A stretch of 64,000 bases of DNA, from assembly GCA_027488905.1 (NCBI GenBank), contig JAIYAT010000010.1, positions 277,061 through 341,060 of the forward strand. The letters are read 5' to 3'. This DNA is from Bacteroidota bacterium. Its GTDB lineage: Bacteria > Bacteroidota > Bacteroidia > UKL13-3. The notes beneath the pieces were generated by a model, which did no database searches, was not told where the DNA came from, and saw nothing but the letters and a program-made list of their open reading frames with translations. Shown here piece by piece: positions 18,573 to 26,123 of the stretch (positions within the stretch are counted from its first letter, which is position 1; each line of letters starts with the position of its first letter). Position numbers and translations under genes: made by a program.

Positions 18573-19121
18573 CTACTTAATCAATAAAATAACATCCTGA
18601 AAAAAATAGTATTTACTTCCCTTATAATAATTAAAAGGTAATGGCTTTCCATTGAAATTAAACCAATAATCTGAAGTACTATTGCGAAGTAGATAAGGAT
18701 AATAAACAATCGTATCTACTGTATTATCATTGTATTTAATATAGTATTTCTTTTCCTTAGAACTTTTAAGGTCTTTCTCTTCAATAGGCTCTGTACCAAA
18801 AGAGCCATAAAATAAATCGCCATTTTTTAATGAATCTACATTGAAACTACTGTTAGTTCTATAGGGAGAGTATCCAAAGACGAGTCTGTCTGATATGCTA
18901 GTGCCATCCTCCGATGTTACAATTATATTCTTAGGGTTATACTTAGAATTTAATATATCTGGATATTTAAAGAGTGCATTACTATCTTTATCTATAAAGG
19001 CAAATTTAAAACCCGTAGTGTAACTATTAGATTTTAAATCTTTATTCTGCGTTTCCTCAGTCTTTTCGCATGATGTGCCTAAGGCAATAATAATGGCTAA
19101 ATAAATAATTTGTTTCTTCAT
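18573..19121 (-). CDS. Lipoprotein of unknown function
   Basis: 182 residues. The N-terminus MKKQIIYLAIIIALGTSCEK is a lipoprotein signal with lipobox LGTSC, so the mature protein would be lipid-anchored at Cys18. The rest is rich in Lys, Asp, Asn and Tyr (KSSKEKKYYIKYNDNTVDTIVYYPYLL) without a recognisable domain. No close operon partner; within the minus-strand accessory region. Confidence 0.6.
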   Translation of the reverse strand: MKKQIIYLAIIIALGTSCEKTEETQNKDLKSNSYTTGFKFAFIDKDSNALFKYPDILNSKYNPKNIIVTSEDGTSISDRLVFGYSPYRTNSSFNVDSLKNGDLFYGSFGTEPIEEKDLKSSKEKKYYIKYNDNTVDTIVYYPYLLRNSTSDYWFNFNGKPLPFNYYKGSKYYFFQDVILLIK

Positions 19122-19254
19122 TATTTTATTTTTTAATACTGCTAAAGTATAGATAATATTGACTAAAAAAATATATCTATTAATTTAAAAATACTTAAAA
19201 CAACTATTATTCAATAATAAGAAGAGCTTACTGACTACTGTCTCTTTAGCCAAA

Positions 19255-20259
19255 TTAGTTTCCACTTATAATAATTTCTACCCGTCTGTTTTTTTGCCTT
19301 CCTGCATCTGTAGAATTAGTTGCTTTTGGTTTTAAACTTCCAAAACCGATATAATTAATATTTGCTTTGTTTATTCCACTATTGATTAAATAGTCAGCAA
19401 CAGCTTTTGCCCTTTCCACTGAAAGTTTTTCATTGTCTTCTTCTTTACCAATGTTATCTGTATGGCCAACTATGTTAATTTTAAAGGTAGGATTGCGTTT
19501 TAAATATGCCACCAATTTGTTTAACTCAACAAATGACTGACTGAGTAATTGGCTGTTATTTACCTCAAAAACAATATTATTGAGTAATAAGGGTACTCCC
19601 AATTTAGGAGCAAAACTTGTATCTTCAATTACTTGTTTTGATCCGCCCCTTATTTCGTCTACATGACAATAATAGCCTCTAAAAGAAACACCACCAGGGG
19701 TTAAGTCTGGAATTTCGAGGGTTATTGAATTGAGCAGTGTTGTTCCATTACTTGCGTAGAGTTTTCCGGTAACTTTGGTGCTGGTATTAAAAGTTAACTC
19801 AGCCCTATACCATGAATGCATTTTGTATGTTTGAGAGGAAGATTTTAAGTTAGGATAAGTATAATCTGGGGACCTTCTAATATCGAAAGTATTCCTTTCT
19901 GGGGCAAGACATAAATAATATCCGTGCCCCATTCTAATTGAGTTTTTTCCAAACCCCAGATAGGCATTCGTCTTCTTTTGAAAACGAACCCAACAACTAA
20001 TTACTTGGCCTGGTAAGCCAATCTGTAAGTCAGTTCTTACGAAATAATCTTCTATGCAATTCAATCCTAGTTTGCCAGAATGGGCGCAACCTTTATTCAA
20101 GGAGGATGTATTGGGGATTTCACATTCTATCCAAGGCGGCCAAATCCATGCTGTGTCTCTTTCAAAATCTTCAATAATTGGTATGTCGGCTCCTACTTGC
20201 CCATAGCTATTATAAAAACTACAAGTTAGCATGATTAAGCATAGTTGTGCAAACTTCAT
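19255..20259 (-). CDS. Exported OmpA-family protein with N-terminal jelly-roll-like domain
   Basis: 334 residues with signal peptide (MKFAQLCLIMLTCSFYNSYGQ). Residues about 25-210 look like a concanavalin/LamG-like beta-sandwich (PGQVISCWVRFQ, HSWYRAELTFNT, GTTLLNSITLEIPD). Residues about 225-334 are an OmpA peptidoglycan-binding domain: NIVGHTDNIGKEEDN, LSVERAKAVADYLI, GFGSLKPKATNSTDAGRQKN and RRVEIII. It likely tethers a surface or periplasmic binding domain to the cell wall. Preceded by one copy of the iterated 10-mer (20276), the only one inside the accessory region. Confidence 0.8.
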   Translation of the reverse strand: MKFAQLCLIMLTCSFYNSYGQVGADIPIIEDFERDTAWIWPPWIECEIPNTSSLNKGCAHSGKLGLNCIEDYFVRTDLQIGLPGQVISCWVRFQKKTNAYLGFGKNSIRMGHGYYLCLAPERNTFDIRRSPDYTYPNLKSSSQTYKMHSWYRAELTFNTSTKVTGKLYASNGTTLLNSITLEIPDLTPGGVSFRGYYCHVDEIRGGSKQVIEDTSFAPKLGVPLLLNNIVFEVNNSQLLSQSFVELNKLVAYLKRNPTFKINIVGHTDNIGKEEDNEKLSVERAKAVADYLINSGINKANINYIGFGSLKPKATNSTDAGRQKNRRVEIIISGN

Positions 20260-20320
20260 ATCTTTTTTATTGTTCGGTTTGAACCTACAATTAAGCGTAA
20301 TAATTTGAGTTAGGATTATT

Positions 20321-20667
20321 TTATTTACTTACAGCAGATTCAGATTTAGTAAAATTTCTTGTGAAAAAAATTCCATGATAAGGTTCATTTGAATCTTTGG
20401 GATAGAAATATAAATATTTGTCATACGCCAAACTTGAATAAATTGATGGTACGGGTTTAAACTCATTTTAACTGGTTCATTGGTGCCATGAATTTCACCC
20501 AACATGATAAGTTGGTAATGATTTATTTGCTCATATATTTGGCTACTTAAGCTATCAAATTTACTTATTGGTATGGCGTGCTCTTTTAAATAGGTACTGT
20601 TAATTTGGCTGTTACTAGCCTTAGCAGTTATACTAAGAATTAGGAGAATGAATATATTTTTTGTCAT
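20321..20667 (-). pseudogene. Remnant of an erythromycin-esterase/ChaN-like exported protein, internal deletion and frameshift
   Basis: A signal peptide and start (MTKNIFILLILSITAKASNS) lead to LIMLGEIHGTNEPVKM, the GExHGxxE motif of erythromycin-esterase-like and ChaN-like proteins. Right after it the frame switches: the other frame reads KPVPSIYSSLAYDKYLYFY, then PYHGIFFTRNFTKSESAVSK and a stop at 20321, which looks like the proper C-terminus. So the central part is gone and the two ends were joined out of frame. About 115 codons remain of a protein expected to have over 250. Confidence 0.7.
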
Positions 20668-20738
20668 ATTGGTTAAATTTTAAAGTCCAGTATTTTTTTT
20701 GTGGTGTTTCACAAATACTGAAGTCACCATTGCATTGG

Positions 20739-20869
20739 TGCTAACGTCAGCGTGTGAAAAAAACCTCCACACTGTTATTGTAAAATTATTGAAAAGTGTG
20801 TGATTAAGCAAGTGGCTGTGTATTTAAATTTGCTTCAACAAAAGAGGTATGAATTATATATTAGGAAGT
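20739..20869. repeat. IS/attC-end repeat, copy A
   Basis: About 131 bases nearly identical to 24062-24194: begins TGCTAACGTCAGCGTGTGA, carries ACACT/AGTGTG inverted words, and ends at ATTAGGAAGT. In copy B the last 22 bases are the first codons of a transposase-like frame. Here the copy stops and unrelated sequence begins. Direct orientation relative to copy B; together they bracket the desaturase cassette. Confidence 0.75.
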
Positions 20870-20888
20870 GTAACAAAAGTTAGGTATT

Positions 20889-21020
20889 AAACCTCCAATA
20901 AAAGAACAAGAAAAGTTTAGCATACTTCCCAAATGTCATCATTGCAAAACTGGAAACTTGCGAACTATTTTGGTTTTCGATAAACACGGGCCACCTAAAT
21001 TACGCATGGTCGATGCTTGA
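20889..21020 (+). pseudogene. C-terminal fragment of a transposase-like protein (possibly IS91 family)
   Basis: An open stretch without start codon reads KPPIKEQEKFSILPKCHHC, then KTGNLRTILVFDKHGPPKL and a stop at 21018-21020. The CxxC followed by a short strand and GPP resembles the tail of IS91-type transposases; I am not certain of the family. No upstream part is present. It abuts the broken end of repeat copy A. Confidence 0.4.
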
Positions 21021-21203
21021 CTTGCAGCCACCACGAAACTCTAGCTGTTATTTGCAGATTCTACCTCAGTTGATAAAAAAGTTAACTATATTTTTTAAGT
21101 TAATTTGATTGAATTTTCATTTTTATCAATCTGATTCTTAATTGCCTTTTCAACGCCAATAATTTTAAATTCCTGTTTCTTAATCTAAGCCATATTAATG
21201 CTG

Positions 21204-21449
21204 TTAAACTATCTTTTTTGCAGCATGATGTATTCTTACTATCTCAACTGTTTCATTTACCAATTGATAAACTATTCTGTAATTCCCTTCTATTAGTTCA
21301 CGTAAACTTTCATTATTAAACTCTGGAACAACTCTACCAGATTGAGGAAATTCTATTTATTGTTCAGTTCTATTTACGATTCTATCGATTTGTATTCCTG
21401 CGTAATAAGGAGAGTCTATCGATAATTCCGACCAAATTACTTTCACCAT
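21204..21449 (-). pseudogene. RelE/ParE-family toxin, inactivated (in-frame stop, N-terminal deletion)
   Basis: Reading from ATG at 21449: MVKVIWSELSIDSPYYAGIQ, IDRIVNRTEQ, a TAA stop, then IEFPQSGRVVPEFNNESLRE, LIEGNYRIVYQLVNETVEI, VRIHHAAKKIV and stop. FPxxGRxVPEF, LREL..GNYRIVY and I.RIHHAAR are hallmarks of ParE/RelE toxins. The N-terminus also lacks about a dozen residues that normally sit between the first strand and SPYYA. The start overlaps the end of the intact antitoxin. The toxin is almost certainly dead. Confidence 0.8.
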
Positions 21450-21616
21450 CCTTTCACAATTTCCTTTACCTCTTCATGTGTTTTTGTTTTTCCTTCTTTG
21501 ATTTGTTTTAAACCCTTCTCAACCTTTTCTATAAAAACCAACTTCTCCAGTAAAACATCCAACTCAAATTCTTGAGGTAATTCGGAAACTGTTTCTATAA
21601 CCTGTTCTTTTTTCAT
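21443..21616 (-). CDS. Small antitoxin, partner of the broken RelE/ParE toxin
   Basis: 57 residues, too short for most gene finders: MKKEQVIETVSELPQEFELD, VLLEKLVFIEKVEKGLKQIK, then EGKTKTHEEVKEIVKGW. The ELPxEF...LLEKLxFIEKxEKGL pattern is that of small antitoxins of RelE/ParE pairs in Bacteroidota, with a C-terminal segment that binds the toxin. It is intact and ends four bases into the toxin gene region, so an orphan antitoxin may remain. Confidence 0.7.
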   Translation of the reverse strand: MKKEQVIETVSELPQEFELDVLLEKLVFIEKVEKGLKQIKEGKTKTHEEVKEIVKGW

Positions 21617-21737
21617 GTTATAAATTTACTAGTAATTATTTCGTTTTCCAATTTTCCAATTTCTGTTAATACTTTTTAGTCAAGGCATAGCTATGGAAGG
21701 CACAATTTCGAAGTGGCACAAAGGCTGTGAATTTGCA

Positions 21738-21868
21738 AATAACGTATTGCACATTTGCGATGGGCGTGCGTTTGAACTCAAATGTAACTTAGGGAAACGA
21801 ATTAATCAACCACCAAAATCCCGTCAAACGGAGACGAATTGCACGCCTATTGCAAATATGCAGTTAGC
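21738..21868. repeat. attC-like imperfect palindrome (site 2)
   Basis: The left arm, ATAAC plus GTAT then TGCACATTTGCGATGGGCGT, pairs with the reverse complement of the right arm that ends GCAGTTAGC (TAAC then TGCATATTTGCAATAGGCGT). The left arm has about four extra bases after TAAC. It lies between the broken TA pair and a decayed gene to its right. Confidence 0.6.
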
Positions 21869-21884
21869 GGTTCGTTCTTTTTCT

Positions 21885-22118
21885 CTATCGAAGTTTAACA
21901 TATTTTCCTTTAAGTGAGTTTTCCGAAACGTATTCTAATGGTGTGTCTCCATTTGCTGTTGCTAATCAATGTTCTAAGAAGTCTTTTGTTAATTGTATGT
22001 CCCAACCCGCACAAGCCGCTGCTATACCATAACGAGGGTCGGCATAATCAGTTTCATAGTCTTTATGTTTATGTAAGTTCCAAGTAAGTTTAATGAGTTC
22101 TTTGATAATGATGAGTGC
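21885..22118 (-). pseudogene. Decayed cassette gene of unknown function (in-frame stop)
   Basis: On the minus strand a frame reads IIIKELIKLTWNLHKHKDYE, TDYADPRYGIAAACAGWDIQ, LTKDFLEH, a TGA stop, then LATANGDTPLEYVSENSLKG, KYVKLR and stop at 21885-21887. AAACAGWD and NGDTPLEYV recall ankyrin-like repeat proteins, but I cannot name a family. No start codon context remains. An IS remnant truncates its 5' side. Confidence 0.5.
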
Positions 22119-22290
22119 ACTAACTTATAACCTCAAAAAATACTTAAACTTCAACCGAAAAAAAGCAGAAACTGCTTGCCGAAATAAGTTCAACACATGG
22201 GAAGCATTTTTTTCTTTTGAATGGCTTGTCTCAAAAGCCATTTTAGTGCTATTTAAGACACCCAGTTTTAACACTAAATTACACTAAATA
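22099..22290 (+). pseudogene. C-terminal remnant of an IS transposase
   Basis: The frame MSALTYNLKKYLNFNRKKAE matches the end of DDE transposases of the IS1182-like type, which close with an x-x-A-x-x-YNLKK(Y/L)L segment. Only the tail is present; no catalytic residues. It lies on the opposite strand to the surrounding cassette genes. Confidence 0.5.
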
Positions 22291-22379
22291 AAAAAATTAA
22301 ATGCGCTTAAATCGAAGATAAACAGGTCTATTTTTAGGAAAAAGAACTTGGTTTTTAAAGTTTGAAAGAAGTTGTGCAA

Positions 22380-22395
22380 CAGCTACCCGTGTTAG
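22380..22395. repeat. Right half of an attC-like site
   Basis: CAGCTACCCGTGTTAGC sits directly at the 3' end of the GNAT gene (stop at 22392). It has the GTTAGC end of the other sites; its left arm is missing, apparently removed by IS insertions or deletion. Confidence 0.35.
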
Positions 22396-22976
22396 CAAAC
22401 ATTCTTTTTCATAAGAAAGACTTTCAATTTTAAAGCATTTGATTTTATTATTTTGTAAGTATTAAACCCAAATCGAGAAAATACATGAACGTTTTTGAGT
22501 AATGTAGTCTCGGCAAAAACCGGTAAATTTGCTTCATTCGCAATACTAAGTAATTCATTAACAAATTTTGTGTTAGATATCACATTACTATTTTTCGACC
22601 CCAAAAACCAAAAATGATAATATTTGCTTTTTCTAGGTTTTGAATCTTTTATTTTCTTTAAATGAAAACATATAGATAATATTTTATTAATTCTAACTCC
22701 AGTCAATATTAGTTTAATTAAATACCATTTTTCCATTATCCCACCTTTGACTGTCGAGTTTATAAAAAATGCTACACAGGATCTATCGTCCGATAGATAT
22801 ATACCTTGACGAGCTAATGAATAATGAAATGTATATTCGAGAATAGGGCGAATATCAATTTTTTCATGTTTTACTTTAGATAAGCTTATCATTGTTGGGT
22901 TAGATTCAAAAGCAACCTCCAGAATTTTAAGAATATGTTCTTTATCAGCTAAGGACGATAAAACCATAATTTTCAA
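22392..22976 (-). CDS. GNAT-like N-acetyltransferase
   Basis: 194 residues with the outline of a GNAT enzyme: FAFESNP-like start, HFWFLGSKNSNVISNTKFVN in place of the acetyl-CoA loop, then LLSIANEANLPVFAETT and FSRFGFNTYKII, the last strands of the fold. The normal Q/R-x-x-G-x-G/A loop is not evident (SNVISNTKF), so catalysis is uncertain. The gene begins three bases after the desaturase stop, so both form a two-gene unit. Substrate unknown. Confidence 0.55.
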   Translation of the reverse strand: MKIMVLSSLADKEHILKILEVAFESNPTMISLSKVKHEKIDIRPILEYTFHYSLARQGIYLSDDRSCVAFFINSTVKGGIMEKWYLIKLILTGVRINKILSICFHLKKIKDSKPRKSKYYHFWFLGSKNSNVISNTKFVNELLSIANEANLPVFAETTLLKNVHVFSRFGFNTYKIIKSNALKLKVFLMKKNVC

Positions 22977-22979
22977 TCT

Positions 22980-24050
22980 TTAATTATTATTCTTTGAATA
23001 AATTACCAACCTTTTAAAATGAGATCTAATACACACAAATAAGTTAGGATAACATACAAATGGTAAATTATTTTGAACACAATACTCCTCAATAAGCTGA
23101 GTGATTTTTGGGTACAAGACGTACGGTACATTAGGAAATAAATGATGTGCCAGATGATGGTTAAATCCTCCGAAAAAATGTAGTACAAATCTTGATTTTA
23201 TATTAAAGCTTCCTGAAGTTCTTATTTGATGTTCTATCCAGGAGTATGGCAAATTAGTTTGAGTATCTATATCTACTAATTCATGATCTTCACCTATATG
23301 AGTGCTAACCAATACCAAAGTCGTTGTTAAACTAGCTGAAAAATGAAATACAAAAAAACCTAAAATTGCCATTGACATACTTTGTCCTAATAAAACAGGA
23401 ATAAAAATTAAAAAAGAAAGGTGCCAGCACTTACTTGCAAACAACCAAAGTATATTGGAGAAAGCATGTGATTTTATATACTTGTTTCCAAATTTATTTT
23501 TTTTAATATCTTTAAAATCACGTAAAAAGAACCAGTTTAGTGTGTACATAGTAAACAAAATTGGCATATAGTAAGCCTGAAATGAATGAATTTTTCGCCA
23601 TTTCTGATTATTATTTAAACGAATGAGTTCAGACTGTTCAATATCCAAATCCCATTTTTTGATGTTTGTATAATGATGGTGGGCATTTAGATGTCTTAGT
23701 TTCCAGAAATAAGGACTAGTACCTAAAAAGTAAAATACACCTTGTCCAATTTTGTTTATTCTTTTTCCATTACTAAAATTTCCATGAATTGATTCATGTC
23801 CAATAACCAAAATAAGGGGTACACTAATTATGCCCAAAAAAACAATGGTAAATAAATAATAAATTGAATTATAATTAAATTGCCATAAAAACAAAATGGC
23901 AATCAAAAATGTCAAAAATATTAATCCACCAATAATTAATTGAGACTGATTAATCTTTTTATGATCTGCATTTTGATAAATGTGTTCGACCATCTTTCTA
24001 AGATTGTCAAAACTTTCTTCCTTTACTTTTTCTCTAAATCTTAATTTCAT
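22980..24050 (-). CDS. Membrane fatty acid desaturase
   Basis: 356 residues. Three histidine clusters for the di-iron site are present: HESIHG (85-90), HLNAHHH (120-126) and HHLAHHLFPNVPY near residue 310. Four hydrophobic segments lie between them, as in acyl-lipid desaturases. It would introduce a double bond into acyl chains and needs an outside electron donor (ferredoxin or cytochrome b5), none adjacent. Paired with a GNAT-like gene and bracketed by two direct copies of a 130-base IS/attC repeat, which suggests it was acquired. Confidence 0.85.
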   Translation of the reverse strand: MKLRFREKVKEESFDNLRKMVEHIYQNADHKKINQSQLIIGGLIFLTFLIAILFLWQFNYNSIYYLFTIVFLGIISVPLILVIGHESIHGNFSNGKRINKIGQGVFYFLGTSPYFWKLRHLNAHHHYTNIKKWDLDIEQSELIRLNNNQKWRKIHSFQAYYMPILFTMYTLNWFFLRDFKDIKKNKFGNKYIKSHAFSNILWLFASKCWHLSFLIFIPVLLGQSMSMAILGFFVFHFSASLTTTLVLVSTHIGEDHELVDIDTQTNLPYSWIEHQIRTSGSFNIKSRFVLHFFGGFNHHLAHHLFPNVPYVLYPKITQLIEEYCVQNNLPFVCYPNLFVCIRSHFKRLVIYSKNNN

Positions 24051-24061
24051 ACTTGAATGTT

Positions 24062-24504
24062 TGCCAACGTCGGCGTGTGAAAAAACCTCTCCACACTGTT
24101 TAGCGTAAAATTATTGAAAAGTGTGTGATTAAGCAAGTGGCTTTGTATTTAAATTTGCTTCAACAAAAGAGGTATGAATTATATATTAGGAAGTAACCGA
24201 GGGCAGTTTGAGTTTAGTTGTTTAGAGGATGCGGTTGAGCAAGATAATCAGCACCATCAAAAGGAAGTGGGGATATAACCATACCAACTTAAAGGGATTA
24301 AAGAAAGTAAACGGAGAGTTTGCATTAATCATGACAGTTTACAACATCAAACGTTGCATAAACATACTAGGCCTTGAGAAATTAATGGAGGAAATTAATA
24401 ATTGGAAGCCTGATTATAAGGGGATGGCTTTGCTTTTGTTAAAAACAACCCATTTTAAAGCGATATCAAAGCATTTAATCATGGAAAGAAAAATGGCTGC
24501 ATAA
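24062..24504 (+). mobile_element. Internally deleted IS1182-like element (MITE-like), with repeat copy B at its left end
   Basis: The left end (24062-24194) repeats 20739-20869. A transposase frame begins at 24173, MNYILGSNRGQFEFSCLEDAVEQ, then at about 24250 jumps to another frame reading TIKRKWGYNHTNLKGLKKVN, GEFALIMTVYNIKRCINILG up to 24504. The last part is the C-terminal signature of IS1182-type transposases. All of the catalytic core is absent, so this is a non-autonomous relic. The right terminal repeat was not located. Confidence 0.65.
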
Positions 24505-24601
24505 TCATAACTCAAAAAATGAATGCGGCATATCGCTTTGTTATACTTCTTAGACCATCAAATCCAACCAATTTTCAACCAAAACTTAGTTTTTTCACAA
24601 C

Positions 24602-24742
24602 CTGACGTGTTGCAGCTTGGCGAAGTAAGGGAATGGTTACCTCAAATTTTGTCTCGTGCAGTTTACTTCAAAAATAAACTTTTCTGCCGTTTCTTTTTCC
24701 TTAAAAGCTTCAAGCCCTTATTGCAGCCAAACGCGTGTTACC
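24602..24742. repeat. attC-like imperfect palindrome (site 3)
   Basis: Left part TGACGTGTTGCAGCTTGGCG with GAAGTAAGGG pairs with the right part CCCTTATTGCAGCCAAACGC then GTGTTACC. Both arms share TTGGC and TAAGGG. The first core is TGAC instead of TAAC. It is a paralogue of site 1 (17545-17683). It lies 3' of the minus-strand gene 24789-25292. Confidence 0.5.
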
Positions 24743-24788
24743 TGCTGTTATTTTTTCTGTCGTATTAGATGTCCTGAATTTTAATTTA

Positions 24789-25292
24789 TTAATGTCCGCC
24801 AAGCGTCGGAAAAAAAAATTTGATAATATTTGTAAAGAGCATTAATCCAATTATCATTAATATTAACTGTCCTGTTTTTTTTGTCTTGAGTTGAAATGCA
24901 ATCAGAAATGATAATGCTGTCCCGAAGAACGAAACACCAATTGTACCAAGCAAAAAATAATAAATGTGGTCATGCAAAGTGTCTGCGATAAGAGTTGGTT
25001 GTCGCACCGTTTGAAAAATTACTTCTGAAGAAAAGCAAATTATTGTCCCCAAAAGTGTAAGCCTAGTTATGGTTGTCTCAGGTTGTAATTTAAGAAATTT
25101 CTTTTGAGCAAATATTAATATTGTTAACAGAAGTCCAACTAAAATTATGCCTTCAATTTTTATTGGTGTTTGAGGAATTTTGTCTGGAATGTCGAATGGT
25201 GAGAAAAAAATTATCCACCAAGATATGAGTTGTCCTGCCAATAATAGTAATATGAATTTTATAATTGTCGGTCTCATTTTGTTGTCGTGCAT
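24789..25292 (-). CDS. Small integral membrane protein of unknown function (cassette gene)
   Basis: 167 residues with four hydrophobic helices (FILLLLAGQLISWWIIFF, GIILVGLLLTILIFA, FLLGTIGVSFFGTALSFLIAF, LILMIIGLMLFTNIIKFFF). No motif I recognise. The start may be the ATG at 25292 or the one at 25277. It is flanked by attC-like palindromes at 24602-24742 and 25300-25429, so it looks like a single-gene cassette. Confidence 0.6.
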   Translation of the reverse strand: MHDNKMRPTIIKFILLLLAGQLISWWIIFFSPFDIPDKIPQTPIKIEGIILVGLLLTILIFAQKKFLKLQPETTITRLTLLGTIICFSSEVIFQTVRQPTLIADTLHDHIYYFLLGTIGVSFFGTALSFLIAFQLKTKKTGQLILMIIGLMLFTNIIKFFFPTLGGH

Positions 25293-25299
25293 AATAGCA

Positions 25300-25429
25300 G
25301 GTAACGGTTGGCAGCTACAAGAAGTTGGCGATTTCGAAGCACAAAACTGTCTGCCAGCATTGAACTTGTTACGAAGTACAAAGCTTCATTTAACCACTGA
25401 ACCGCCAATTTCTTGTAGGTGCTGTTAGC
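25300..25429. repeat. attC-like imperfect palindrome (site 4)
   Basis: Left arm GGTAAC then GGTTGGCAGC, TACAAGAAGTTGGCG; the right arm read in reverse complement is GCTAAC, AGCACC, TACAAGAAATTGGCG. A 15-base stem (14 matches) with the left spacer four bases longer. It lies 3' of the GNAT gene 25482-25949. Confidence 0.65.
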
Positions 25430-25481
25430 GGTTGGCATTCTTTTCGTCCAATATTGTGTCGTTTGGTTTTGCATTGTCTTG

Positions 25482-25949
25482 TTACAATTCTTTTTTCATA
25501 ACAACGATGTCTTTACCACCCAATGCAAGTCGTTCCAGTTGTTGCCAGTCAAGTCGCTTGTATAAATTTTCTGCTGTATGAGTAAATAGATAAATTTCTT
25601 TAAGTCCCAGGTTTTTTGAATGGTTTTGAATGTGATTACAAATTAATGCTCCTAATCCTTTTCCTCTGTCGTCTGGTTTTGTATAAACTAATGCTAACCA
25701 GTTTTTGTAAATTTTAAGTCGTGGTTCTTTGTCCAGCAGTCCAACGTGGTTGTATAGTCCGCCTGTTGCAATTGGTTTGTTGTCCAGCGTCATTAAAACT
25801 TGAAACTCGTAATTGTCTGCCGAAAGTTTTTTTGTTTTTTCAATTGTGGTCTGAACGGGAATGTTCCACTCTGTTAAATACCAGTCCGCAATAAGTGCAA
25901 TATTTTCGTTGTCGTCAGGTGTAATTATTTGATATTTTATGTCTGTCAT
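25482..25949 (-). CDS. GNAT family N-acetyltransferase (cassette gene)
   Basis: 155 residues, normal GNAT length. The acetyl-CoA loop is seen in DDRGKGLGALICNHIQNHSK (R-G-x-G-L/I-G), followed by LGLKEIYLFTHTAENLYKRLDW, the last strand and helix. It most resembles small GNATs common in integron cassettes and mobile regions. Acyl acceptor unknown. Sites 4 and 5 flank it on the two sides. Confidence 0.85.
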   Translation of the reverse strand: MTDIKYQIITPDDNENIALIADWYLTEWNIPVQTTIEKTKKLSADNYEFQVLMTLDNKPIATGGLYNHVGLLDKEPRLKIYKNWLALVYTKPDDRGKGLGALICNHIQNHSKNLGLKEIYLFTHTAENLYKRLDWQQLERLALGGKDIVVMKKEL

Positions 25950-25990
25950 AATTTACAATGTCTGTTGAAGTGTGGTCGTCTATGCTTACC

Positions 25991-26118
25991 GCTAACGTTC
26001 CTGCGCACTAACGCAGGCCGGGTTTAGAAAGATTAATTGTCCGGCTAAGATAATTTTTTAAGGACTCATATGCTCCGGTCTGCCAATTCAGCCCGGCTTG
26101 AGCCAGTGCGCTGTTAGC
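25991..26118. repeat. attC-like imperfect palindrome (site 5)
   Basis: Left arm GCTAAC, GTTCCT, GCGCACT, ..., GCCGGG; right arm in reverse complement GCTAAC, A, GCGCACT, ..., GCCGGG. Perfect six-base core pairs, seven- and six-base stems, left spacer five bases longer. It separates the GNAT and the YwqK-like genes. Confidence 0.7.
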
Positions 26119-26123
26119 CGCAG

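Noticed and set aside
21693-21917. A 74-residue plus-strand reading frame
   Set aside because: It runs across an attC-like palindrome; no known sequence and opposite to the neighbouring genes.
20739-24194. A composite transposon carrying the desaturase
   Set aside because: The flanking copies are only end fragments without transposase, so present mobility by this route is not supported.
24523-24768. An 81-residue plus-strand reading frame
   Set aside because: Lies within an attC-like repeat (site 3) that is also found elsewhere; not a gene.
25180-25428. An 82-residue plus-strand reading frame
   Set aside because: Overlaps the antisense of the membrane protein gene and the palindrome of site 4.
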